A DNA stretch of 64,000 nucleotides, taken from contig NMRA01000077.1 of NCBI GenBank assembly GCA_002633005.1, positions 60,001 through 124,000 of the forward strand. Direction: 5' to 3'. Every line of letters starts with the position of its first letter. The stretch's first letter is position 1. Positions 31,580 to 42,553 of the stretch are shown here, one piece after another. The notes beneath the pieces were generated by a model. The model saw only the letters and a program-made list of their open reading frames with translations, did not search any database and was not told the DNA's origin. Origin of the DNA: Phoronis australis (lineage: Eukaryota > Phoronida > Phoronidae). The position numbers were made by a program, and so were the translations under genes.

Positions 31580-34117
31580 AAGTGGCTTTGATGCTTTAAT
31601 CCGTGTGAGGCACAATTTGCCGAAAATCTTCCGGCGTATAAAGCTCCTATGGGAACATCACCGTCCCTACAAGAGACGGCGGTCACTGTCTAGCGAGCAA
31701 CATGCTTCATTCAAAGCAATTCGCCGATTGACGAACACACTAAATTAACACGGATAATTGTTTTCGTTAACTAAACCTTTGTGAACAAAAAATCTGTTAA
31801 ATTCTTCCACAGGGCTTGAAGAGAAGTAAAATGACAATTATATATAAGAAATTTAAAACATTAATTCGTCGATATTTGCAGCACGGGCAACATCGGCCAG
31901 GGCTGCGGCGGCCTACGGCAGTTTTAAATTTAAGAATACTGAATGGAACTTTTTGACTTCGTGAAGACTGGCAGGGACAGGGTAGCCTACTAAATACATT
32001 TAGTTTCGACCCGGCCGTTAGCATGTGTTCCGGTAGGTGAAGTTGAGGCACAGCGGCCCTAAATGAAATGATGCGACCTTGACATGGATTTGATGAACGT
32101 ATCGTGGTTGATAATTCATCAATATTCCTATTTCATATTCTTTAAAATGCAATACGTACTTATTTTCCGTATTCGTTAGACAAGCGGGCAGTTTTGCATG
32201 CGCATGAAATCCGGGCGTTGTTCTGGATATAGGTAAACCACTCAGTGCATCTAATAACTGAAGAATCGTTATTTTTGCGTGGAAAAGTATAAATGTTACG
32301 CCTGAGTCCGACATTTTAGATATTTTCGGAGTAGTGAACCTTTGAAGTAGTGAACCTTCGGAATAGTGAACCTTCAGAGTAGGGAACGTTCGGAATAGTG
32401 GGCTCTTCCCATTTCCAGCAATATAAGCAATTTTTAAAGGTAGCACGCAAAATACAACCAGATAAAAAAATCAAGTCATTCTCTGACTAAATATTTCCGT
32501 CCGAGTATGTAATGTGATGTAATCACTCATTTACGAATTCCGTCTCATCTCAGGAACATAGAACTGAGAGTCGTCGTTGCCATGGATACAGATTTCCCTT
32601 CCCTTAATTAACCTGGGTGTCTACGTTTGAAAAATATCAAAGGTCCGCCGTTCTAGGAATTCGAACCACCATCCCGCTCAATGCTGACTACGGGCCTTCT
32701 GAATGAATCAATAAAGAACGAAGGAAAGATGTACAAGAGAGTACATTGCAGGATAAACTGGGTGTGTCTCAACCGTATTGTACAACAAGATAAGACATGA
32801 CAGCTCGTGGCTCATGTGGCCTCATATTGTAGTGTGTGGAAGCGTGGACGTAGCCGGATAGGGGACCTTGGTATATTAAATTCAAAATATTGACAAATAG
32901 AGAAAGATAAAACAAAAATACTCTGACCGTTATAAGCAGGACTTTTAAATTATGAACTTAAGAGGATTTCCATTTTAATTTCAAATTGTCTGGAAAGTGA
33001 TATCGCTGGAAATAGTGCGAAAAAAGGAAGCGCTTTGGTACTCATTTATGACAATCTACTGAGCGGTTTTACAGTTAGAGCATTGTAGCCTTCCATCTTG
33101 CACGGTCCATAACGAAAAGTAGGTGAAAGTTGAGATGATACAAAGAAGTGAGATAAAACGTGAAGAAACACTGGAAAAATTACTGAAAATCCTGAGAAAA
33201 AAGTAAAGTTCTCGCAGACAACGAGGTAGGTGGTGAAATGACCTAGACCATGCTATACTGAACAAAATAAATACGAATGTCCAATCAGATGTCGAGTAGA
33301 GAGGTGTAAGAATAGAAAAAGTAGAACCTGGCCGGAGGACATAAAGAGAATTGAGTAATGCAAAATAAACCCTAAGGATTGATATAAAATTAAAAATGAA
33401 AAATACTAAAATAATGACGATCAATGCATTTAACAATTATAATTTAATGTATCCCGATCGATCCTATCGTTGTGGTCACCAATATTTCAGTTTCCGCCTC
33501 CTCTAGCTTGGCATTGTTTCTACTTTTCCCCAGTGCTTCAAGAGACACTATGGATGATCAGTCTTGTAACGTGCTTAACAGAACGACGTAACATTTGGAC
33601 ATTGAGACTGGTTGTAAACTAACATCCAATCACTGCGACTTGGTGATGTTGAGAAGTACATTAGCGTACTGCGCCATTTATTAAGAAATGCCTTTCTGAC
33701 TTACGATTGCTGCAACCACTGGAAGAAGCTTATAATCGATGGATTTCACACAACTTGGGATTCTTTGGTACACGTAAGATAACAAGGCATCAAACAAAAC
33801 AACACACACTTTCCTACACATTCCCGCACCATATATATACGACGAAAGTACAAACCAATACAAGCGCACTGATGCCCACACAGGAAATAGGCGCGTCTTG
33901 AAGTAACAGTGTACTGCACGTATTCTAAGGTAATCACTTACAATGCAACACTTGTGTCATGCACTACTGCTTCTTCACATGCAAGTGAATTACTTGTCAC
34001 TATCCCATATTCCATCTATTTTTAATTCATCATTGTAATGCAGGCACAGTTGTATTATTGCAATACGGAAACAAAAGAAATTCATAAAATGACAAATATC
34101 AGGATGTGCACCGTATT
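31580..34117. other. Non-coding stretch, no gene supported
   Basis: Open frames at 32018-32446 (-) and 33056-33436 (-) have no recognisable domain. A short tandem repeat lies at 32325-32405. Confidence 0.45.
32325..32405. repeat. ~18-bp tandem repeat
   Basis: About four to five units like AGTAGTGAACCTTCGGA are followed by GGAATAGTGGGCTCTTCCC. Units vary by a few bases. Confidence 0.7.
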
Positions 34118-34181
34118 GTTATTCCCTTGTTTTAACAAAGGAATAACAGCTACCCGCTGATTAGAATCAGCGGGTAGCTGT
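34118..34181. repeat. Two abutting hairpins
   Basis: The first: GTTATTCCCTTGTT (34118-34131) and its inverted copy (34134-34147, 13 of 14 matching), loop TT. The second, sharing two bases with it: ACAGCTACCCGCTGATT (34146-34162) and a perfect inverted copy (34165-34181), loop AG. Confidence 0.9.
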
Positions 34182-34190
34182 CACGCGTTG

Positions 34191-34451
34191 CTACAAATCA
34201 CATTCGGCGGATTGTAATTTTCCCCTGGTATTGTCTACGCTTTCGACAACTACTACATGATCGGAGAAGTCGATTTGGTCGACTTCGGCATAGTAAGATT
34301 CTCTTGATTGAATAATGCATTTTTGCTGTCGAATCACATCTACTCCTGTCCGTTCACTACCGACACGAAAACAACCTCTCTTTGAATCATCAATGGCCTC
34401 TTCAAAAATAGTTTCAATAAGCCTTTTGGGAGCCACAAAATCCGTCGTCAT
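34191..34451 (-). CDS. Hypothetical 86-aa open frame
   Basis: The frame runs from MTTDFVAPKRLIETIFEEA to GKLQSAECDL. It is charged and soluble-looking, with no membrane segment and no family that I recognise. It begins right beside the double hairpin, so it may be part of a mobile element. No splice context seen. Confidence 0.25.
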   Translation of the reverse strand: MTTDFVAPKRLIETIFEEAIDDSKRGCFRVGSERTGVDVIRQQKCIIQSRESYYAEVDQIDFSDHVVVVESVDNTRGKLQSAECDL

Positions 34452-37400
34452 GCCTTATTTCCGTTGTAGTTAACTCTGTCACTGGGTGAGTGTAATTTTA
34501 TTCTGAAAAGTCATATGTGAGAATAAGAAAGAAAATCAGCTCTCCTCGATACACCAAAACTAAAGACTGTCAACTTTAAATCTGAAAATGGTGACGAGGG
34601 TGCAGTTATGGAACACAGTTTCGAGTATGCTGTGTTCTCTCTCATTTCAGTTCTCATAACTGTGTTCAATGGCCAAGACGCCTGCTGATTTTCTGCACCT
34701 GAGTCCCGTTACATCGCAGATTTGCCTTTGAAATGGCCAATGTCACGGTTTCCACAAACAGGAAATGTAAAGTTATACAGCAACCAGCCGGTGACTGCAC
34801 AAATTGTTCACGTTGTTGAGTTGTTCATAGGGTCACACTTTGGGTTTCACTAAATGTTCGTGCACTTTTTTTACAAAAATCGGCTCGTAAGCGAGATTTT
34901 TACATGAATCGGCGTGGAACCCCCGGGCAAGTGTCTAAAAGGCCTTGTGGCTAACACGTACGGATCAGAACGCACGAACCCGTCGCAGGATATCTTGACG
35001 AAACGGAATGGAGATAGGAGGAAACGCTCAGGCCGTTTTGATAACGGATTTGTTTTGAAAGGCTCGTACAAAACTTCAAATGTTCTTAGTCGGTTAACAA
35101 TTGGTTTTCGTGTTTTCGATAGCGTGCTGTAGTGGAAACTACCTTGATGTGACATTGCCATTGCTTTTTATGACGCCCACGAATGCGTGTGTCCATATGT
35201 CATCTCGTAGTGTCCGGACGTCTGTTCTCCGTTGCTGTTTGTCCTACACCCCGCCCTACCCTTTATCACAGCGCCACCTAGCTATATGGAAATGATGTGG
35301 CACTGTGATGACGAAGAACACACGGAATTCTGTGTGTGGCGTCAGCGCGGATAAAACGTTTTCAGTTTCAGTGCGTTGGGAGCGCGAAACTGACGAATGA
35401 CACAAGAAAAGTGTAAGTCCGTGTTGATTCATGTTCGTTTTTACGCTACATAATCGATCCTTGCAGACCAATTGTTGATAATATTACAACGGGTAGTTCA
35501 CCAGAGAGATTCGACGTTTGGTTTACCGGACGTTATACCTACTAAAAATGCGTACATCCTGGCTCTAAAAGCCAGCTGACAGCACATGAAATTGTCTTTG
35601 TGTGATTATGAGATACACCAAGGGATTCAAACACCATCATTGACAGTGAGTGTGAACCCGGTGAACTAAGTTACGCATTGTAAGCCTCCGACTTATTTTC
35701 CGGCCATACTGTTGTACATTTTACCCATTTCCTCATGTTCAAAGTACTTGTCTGCTGTTAATACTTTTCCGTTAAAGGGATTTCACTTTTCTAGTAGCTA
35801 TCATGGTTCCACAGAAAAACAATTGACATTTAAAAACATAATTCAAATGTGCAACCGTGCAAATACAGGAGGAAAGTTGCCGTAAACAAATCTGTCACTG
35901 AATTATTCATTAACGGATTGAATCAATTGTGCCAATTCTGAGAATACGTGGTACCCCAGAGATGCACAACTCTCAAGCGCCATGGTTTGCGCATTAACCT
36001 CTCTCCCTAAGTGGAAAAAGGGGAAATGAACTACTGCTGATGTCCCGGGAGTGACGTGCTTTTAGGACAATGACACGAATAATTGTACCAGCTTCGATTA
36101 CACTTCTTAAGTTTAATAAGCGTCATTTATGCGTATTATTACGCGTCCTCGTCCATAAGGAATTGCATTTCTGTTTTGTCTTAATTGTTTTTAAATGAAT
36201 TTTATTCGAGAAATGTTTTAATACCGAAACGAGCATAATACATGAATTAAACCCTGCGAGCGTTCCATAGATCTAGTTTTTTTGCGAGAAAAACAAATTT
36301 TCCCTAGACTTCGCAAAATCACTCAAAGTGGCGAAAAGCGAGTATTTCGTGAGTATACTTAGCAGCTTACTAACCTCAACTTCTCCACAGAACCTTTAGA
36401 TTGGTTGCGTTGTGTTATAGTGCATTTTCCCAAGGATCATAGTTCCAACCAAACACCCCCCCCCCCCCCCNCAGAGCCTTTCTAAGACATCCGTTGCAAC
36501 TACTGAGGTTCGCTGTGCATAATCGAAGCAGACTGGTTGGCTCGGGATTCTTTCACGGATTTCATATTCAGGGATCACTTTACCCGGATTGCTGATTTTT
36601 GTGCATTTTGAGTCTTTTGAGCAAAACGTTTTCTGTGTTTCATTCTTGTGGTGATGAATACGTAATACAGCTGAGAAATTGGTCTGGACATTTTGTCTTT
36701 TCGGAAAGTTTTTTCGAAACTGCAAATTTGAATCACTGAGGGGCCTCTTTAATAGTTGGGCAATGTGAAATGTCTCACAAAATTCTGATTGCCAAACACC
36801 CTAACGTTGACTCAAAGTTAAAAACAAAGCCCGTGATATCGTTAATTTGTTTCTAGAAATTCTGCATCCATAGGCTTCACATTGGCGTGAACTATATTTT
36901 GATGTTGGCTACAATTATGGTTTAGGTTGAGGACAAGATGAACTATGGTTGGATTACGACTTAAGATTAGGCCTAGGCGCTAACATAGCAAGAGGGCGCA
37001 CAACGGGGCTACCCCTCCCCCTAACTGTTCATTGCAAAGACCCTTCCTCTGGCAGAAACAAAATTCAGTTTTTCGTTTGGTTTAGTTATCGGCTGCGATT
37101 CCAAGCTGCACATGAAAACACAAACTATCTGTGGTGAAGTAACACCTGGAAAAGGGATGGTCAAGACAATATGTCTTATGCCATCTGGAATATTGTTTAG
37201 AAATAAAGTAAATCATGACGGTCAAAATGCTTGGTTAAACAATCACCAAAACTAGAACAATTGCATTTAATTTTTAACGTTATTTATCGACCGCTAAGGT
37301 TAGGAGAATTGACGCTACTTCTGTTATTTTAAAAACAACGCCGAGTAATTTTTACTGAACTCTCAACAAATGGGTGGCTTTTTGAGTCCACTGCCTCAAT

Positions 37401-39559
37401 GAATGCATTACTCCAGTACTAGATTATCCATCACGTTAAAGTAGAGGGCCAATTTGGGACACCTCGGGTATTTTCGTACTTGCAAATTTCCCCTCGGAGC
37501 ATAGGGAACACCTCGGGTATTTTTGAAGCCTCAAATTTCCCCTGCGACTGCGCGACTTCTGCAATATGGCAAGTTAAAGTGACTTTCAATTTTGACTGAC
37601 GTTCACACACGTGCACACTTCTTAGGGATATTGAGGCTTCCAAAATACTTGAGTTATTCCAGATGCCCCAGCTTGAATGCGAATGTTTTCTGAGCATTCG
37701 CGAACTTCGGTCATTACGGCTAATCAGTCTTCAAATTGAAAGTCAGATGACTCGCCGCATGCCTGAATCAGCACATACGTAGGTTTCATTTACTGTGTCA
37801 ACCGGGAGGACTGAGGAAAAGCTCAAATTAGCATGCCCCGAAGAATAATGAAAGCTTTGGGTCCGGGAAATTTTAATCGGGTGCCAGTCTTTCTCAATTC
37901 GGCTGATGTCACAAAGTGAAGGTCTCAACAGTCCGAGTAAAACACTAGAGTCATTTCCATTATTGTTTATAATGTTTTTTCTAGTAACAAGTCTCTGCCT
38001 TTCATCAACAGCTGGAGGAAGAACTACTAGATCTGATTCAGCGCAATAGAGATGCAGTCTGCTTGTGACTGTCCAGCTGCATCGTAGTCATGGGCAAGAA
38101 TTGATATCGCATTACGGTCAGAGTTTGCGCTTTTAGACAATTGGCAACTGTTGATGATTCCTATAACTTACGTTGTGCAGATACTTGGTCATGCCTGTTC
38201 GATTCTCGGTTGGGAATTTTGTTTGACTAAACCTAAAACTTTTGTAAGCAGCGGCTGCTACTAGAGGAGATGTTCTCAGTTTATAAAAATGCGTTCAAAA
38301 CAGTGAAAGTGAAGAATGCCAAGTGCACAATGCCAAGCCAGTGTCAATTCATGTTTATTTTACAATAAATAATTGATAATTACATTCCTTGCAGCTCAAT
38401 TTGTAGATAATATTACAATTTAGACGGTTAGCTCATCAAACAGGTTCGGCATTCGAGTGGCTGATTTTGACGTTATCGCTGATATTGGTCAATAAAAGCC
38501 CTTGTTTGCACCCTGTCTCAAGACACGTGAAAAAGGTATAACTTACAGAAAGCACACTCGTTCGGGTTTCTCAAAGATGGAAAAATCAATAAATGGCGTT
38601 TATTTTTTCATTTACAAAACGAATTGGCCGAGGTCTTGATTTTGGCGACCCCGTTTTTGGTCTAAATAGGCCTTACTTATTTTTTTCCAGGCACCCTCCT
38701 GTACCTAATGTCACTTATATGACAGCCGCGACTTACCCAACGCCAAACTTCGGAAATACATTTTTAAGAGAAAACACAATCACGTGACCATAAACAGTAA
38801 GTCGTTATTTTTGTGCGCACAGTAGGTTCCCAGTGTGATCATCAAAGACTAGAAAAACATACGGTTTCATGGGTTGTATTTTAAAATAGGCTTAAAGAAA
38901 TGTGATCATTGGTGGCGAAAGTATCCAATTGCCTTAAATCACTTTTATGAAAGAACCCAGATGAATGCAAACCTGCATCAAGGTATCGCAGTTCTTACCA
39001 TCATGGTACTGCATAAAAAGCAATTTCATTTCAAAAACGAAAATGTTCCCTGACTATAAATACACGTCATTTACGGGGACTTTGGGGCATGCAGCGTGTT
39101 GGGTCGTGGCTTGCGATCGCATTAGAATAACCAAATGACGTTTGTCGATTGTTTTGCTTTAAAAACGTTAACTGCTAAGTATCAAAACGTTTATCTTTGT
39201 AAAATTATTAACAATTGTTGCTTTATACATTCCGAGCATCTCCCACAAGTTTTTTTTCACAATCCTCTGCAACGTTTTGGGTAAAAACTGGTACCTGTCT
39301 TAGCAAACGAGTGCAACGTACGATTGAAACCTCAGACATAACCTCCGTCCTTGAATTATTTTGCAAATGTGATCTTGTAATAAAACAAATATTGATTATC
39401 ACATTTTTGGGGTCTGAAAACCAATATATTGACCTCCGTGAAATAATCGGATGATATTGCTATCGTGACACATACATGCCTTCCGATGCGTAATCAATCT
39501 TTGCGTTAACGGTATGTTGCGCCGAACAGAAAGTCTATACAAAACAAATTGCTCGTGAT
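34452..39559. other. Non-coding, repeat-rich stretch
   Basis: No gene supported. The overlapping frames at 34871-35161 on both strands are mirror images in a CpG-rich block and have no domain. A poly-C run ends in N at 36471. Confidence 0.45.
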
Positions 39560-40265
39560 CCATGCGTAAGAGGCGATGCGTTATTGGAACGAAAACGCGT
39601 TGTCTGATCGCATATGAAGCGCCAAAGGGTTCTTAAATGAATGCCTTTCTGCACGTTGAAATGTGCTTATGCAACGCGTACTTTGCGTTTAGTTATTCAA
39701 CGCGTTGAATTAAATCTTAAACGATCATCGTTCTGCTCTTTTTCAACCCGCAATTTTGCTTAATTAACGCGTAGTACTACTTTAACGCGCTGAGTTAACT
39801 ATTTGTTACGTCCAGTCAAAGACAAGTTTACGGTCAGTACGAAGGTTAACGGCGCCGTCAGTTACGTGCTTACTTGAACAATCTTCGAAACTGATGCGTG
39901 TTCAGTAACGCTAGGACCCACGCTAGGACACAGCTAAAATCTAGACAAAGTTACAAGTTTTCATTCAAATTACTCGGCAACATCTCACGTAATCTCGTGA
40001 AGTCTTGCTTTTTAGAGAGGTCCTAGCGTTACTGAACGGGAGGCTGGCCTTGCCTGCTTGTAGAAAATCTTCTGCAATTCGAGATTTTAGAGCACGGGCG
40101 TGATTGGACTATGAAAACTGATTAAAAGTATGCGTTGCATAAGTAATACTACACGTTTATTAAGCAAAAGTAAGTGCTTAATAAGCACATACCATCGCTC
40201 AGAAAGGAACTCGTTTAGGAACCTTTTGCCGCTTCATAATCGTAGGCTTTACGCATGAATGTGTC
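39560..40265. mobile_element. Foldback-type element
   Basis: 39605-39685 (TATGAAGCGCCAAAGGGTTC, later AATGTGCTTATGCAACGC) matches the inverted 40130-40240 with gaps. An inner perfect 19-bp inverted repeat joins 39900-39918 (GTTCAGTAACGCTAGGACC) to 40019-40037. ACGCGT words and the palindrome ATTCAACGCGTTGAAT (39695-39710) cluster in the left arm. No coding sequence and no clear target-site duplication. Confidence 0.65.
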
Positions 40266-40589
40266 TTTAGCCTAAAGGTAGCGCTCTTTGTCTGATTGCC
40301 TTATGTTTTGATCACTGCTTCACTTACTTGTAATGGTTCAACATTCATGTCTCGTGCATGATGACGACTTGGAAAAGAGAATGAAGTGACACAACAAACT
40401 CCCACATTGTATTGTAGAAGATACCATCGTCCTGACCAGTGATCAAGTTTATTTCCACCTCCTGAATGCTTTATAGGTGATGCCAGCCATTTAAATTGTC
40501 TATTTTCTATCGCAACCTGTATGACAGGTGCTCATAATGTTACAATGCACCCCTATGCTGCCACCAACAGGATTACTATGTATTATATA

Positions 40590-41996
40590 CAAGGTGTCCC
40601 ACAAGTAATGACAATTTAGTTTGGAGTGCTAATACATTGTAACTGGACATTCAATTGAATTCTTCTTGTGTTATTTCTGAGCCTAAACGAAACTTGTCTT
40701 GAAAAATATGTGTTTTTCATGGAATTTAAAGAATGGTCATCCATACGTGGGTTTGCTTCACTTCATATATGTCCACCCCCAGCAGTCACACATTCCGCCG
40801 CTCGCTGCGATCACGTGTTCTTCCTTAATGCCGGGTTCGTCTTTCATGTAAATCAGCGAAATCTCTTTTCATTCGCCAGGTAAACTAGTTCACGTCGAGA
40901 AGCCCGGCGAGAGACGACAGCTCCGGTGATCAAAGAAACCGTTCTATATTTTGTCCCACACTACGCACTATGTTACCTTTTGCAAAGGCTATAAGACGCA
41001 AGCGATCTCGTCAGTAGCAAAACCGTGGGTCATGTGAACGGTTTCAAGTTTTAACTCTGCTGGGGCTTTGCTGGAGGTTTGAGTTACCTCAAAACTGCCA
41101 TCGTTTTCGCTAGTATTTTGTATATATAGCCATTTTTGCAGTCAAAAGACACACGTGAGCAGAGTCGAGGCCTTTGTTTATCGTCGCATTAATCAATTTG
41201 TGACAGAGAATAAACGTGTTCTGACGTCAGATTTCGCTTGAAAGCGACACTGGTGACGAGGAAACAAATTAACAGGTGACGAAAATGACATCTTCGTGGA
41301 CAGCTTGTATGTGTGATTAAAACGTTAGAATTTTTGCTAGCGATTTCGCCAGTGATTTTGTTAGCGATTTCGCCAGTGATTTTGCTAGCGATTTCGCCAG
41401 TGATTTTGCTAGCGATTTCGCCAGTGATTTTGCTAGCGTTTTCGCCAGTGATTTTGCTAGCGATTTCGCCAGTGATTTTGCTAGCGTTTTCGCCAGTGAT
41501 TTTGTTAGCGATTTCGTCACTCGAGTGCACATAGTAACTGGTCACCTGTCGGAGTCTGTTCGGCCATGCCTGCTGTATTAATATCCATGGTTCGCCTCCA
41601 CGTTTGTACGGTATACAGTAAGTTGGTGTACCATTTTGCATCTACCAGGCTCGCAGGATGACGCATTATTTTGCGTTTTCTTTTTTTGTATGTGTTGGCC
41701 ATATGTGCTGATGATTTGAGGAACGAAGCACGCATTCAGCGTGTTCAAATGGTTTTGTCCGTTCACGTTTACAGTAGCAACTCACGGAACGAGTACTCTA
41801 GATAGAAAAAGTGAACAAACCCTCATTTGATGTGTGCACCTTCCGAAAGCCATAGAAATTACTGGTTTATACATCTAAATATGTATCGAAATGTTTAGAA
41901 GTTGTGTACGAGATAAATACTTTCATGATAATCTGAGACCCCCATTTCAACGTGGAAGTATTTAGATAAGACAGCCATTACTTTTGGGACACCGTG
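40590..41996. mobile_element. Mariner/Tc1-like element remnant with TA flanks
   Basis: The ends are inverted: CAAGGTGTCCCACAAGTAATG on the left and CATTACTTTTGGGACACCGTG on the right, each flanked by TATA, as expected for TA-targeting elements. The 1.4-kb interior has no readable transposase; the open frames inside are short or come from the minisatellite at 41337-41519. Confidence 0.65.
41337..41519. repeat. 24-bp minisatellite, 8 units
   Basis: The unit starts CTAGCGATTTCGCCAGTGAT and ends TTTG. Unit starts are 41337, 41361, 41385, 41409, 41433, 41457, 41481 and 41505. Variants: TTAGC in units 2 and 8, GTTTT for GATTT in units 5 and 7. Because 24 is divisible by 3, long open frames arise on both strands; they are not genes. 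Confidence 0.95.
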
Positions 41997-42442
41997 TATA
42001 GTACTGTGCAGTGATGGTAGTCTATAGGGGTGTATTAACAAGTCCACATGTACCCTGTATAATGTGCACAAAAAAATAATACCCGCACGTTAACGTTTAA
42101 TTTGCAGTGCCGTGACCTTTTTACAAAGACAGTGATTTTTATGGAGATCACTAACTTCCAAAGACGTTACGAATTATTTTGGCTGCAAAAGAGGCGCATG
42201 ACTTTTCTTCTAATTTTAGCTCAAAAGTCCATAAATCTGTGTCGGGGAAATTAACTTAAAAAGACATTATCGTCGAGAAATTTGATTTTCTGACATATGC
42301 CGTAGCGCAGAATCAAACCTGTAACCCCCTTGGTCGCATCCAAACGCTTTGCTGGCGGGGCTACCCCATTCGATAAATGGTCCTGATTCCAGCAAATGTC
42401 TGGAAGACAACGTTGAGAATTGGCAATGTGTAATAAATCACA

Positions 42443-42553
42443 ACGGATTCACAGGCGTCCTCAGCTTCTAATCGTCCCCAATACACTACATATAATAGTA
42501 TTATATGTAGTGTATTGGGGACGATTAGAAGCTGAGGACGCCTGTGAACGGAT
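42443..42553. repeat. Perfect 101-bp palindrome with flanking ACGGAT repeats
   Basis: Arms 42448-42497 and 42499-42548 (50 bp each) are exact inverted copies around one G. The arm opens TTCACAGGCGTCCTCAG and closes TACATATAATA. ACGGAT occurs directly at both outer edges (42443-42448 and 42548-42553), as a 6-bp target-site duplication would. Confidence 0.95.

Noticed and set aside
32576-32589. GTTGCCATGGATAC, similar to an RFX X-box
   Set aside because: Right half does not fit the consensus well, and there is no gene start nearby.
32640-32720. tRNA-like B-box (GGTTCGAATTCC on the minus strand)
   Set aside because: The T-stem does not pair and no cloverleaf can be formed around it.
33056-33436. 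126-codon minus-strand frame rich in hydrophobic residues
   Set aside because: Looks like a membrane protein only because the strand is rich in T; no family pattern and no exon signals.
41189-41641. 150-codon minus-strand frame with KITGEIAS repeats, and plus-strand LLAISPVI repeats
   Set aside because: Made by the 24-bp minisatellite; frames are open on both strands for the same reason.
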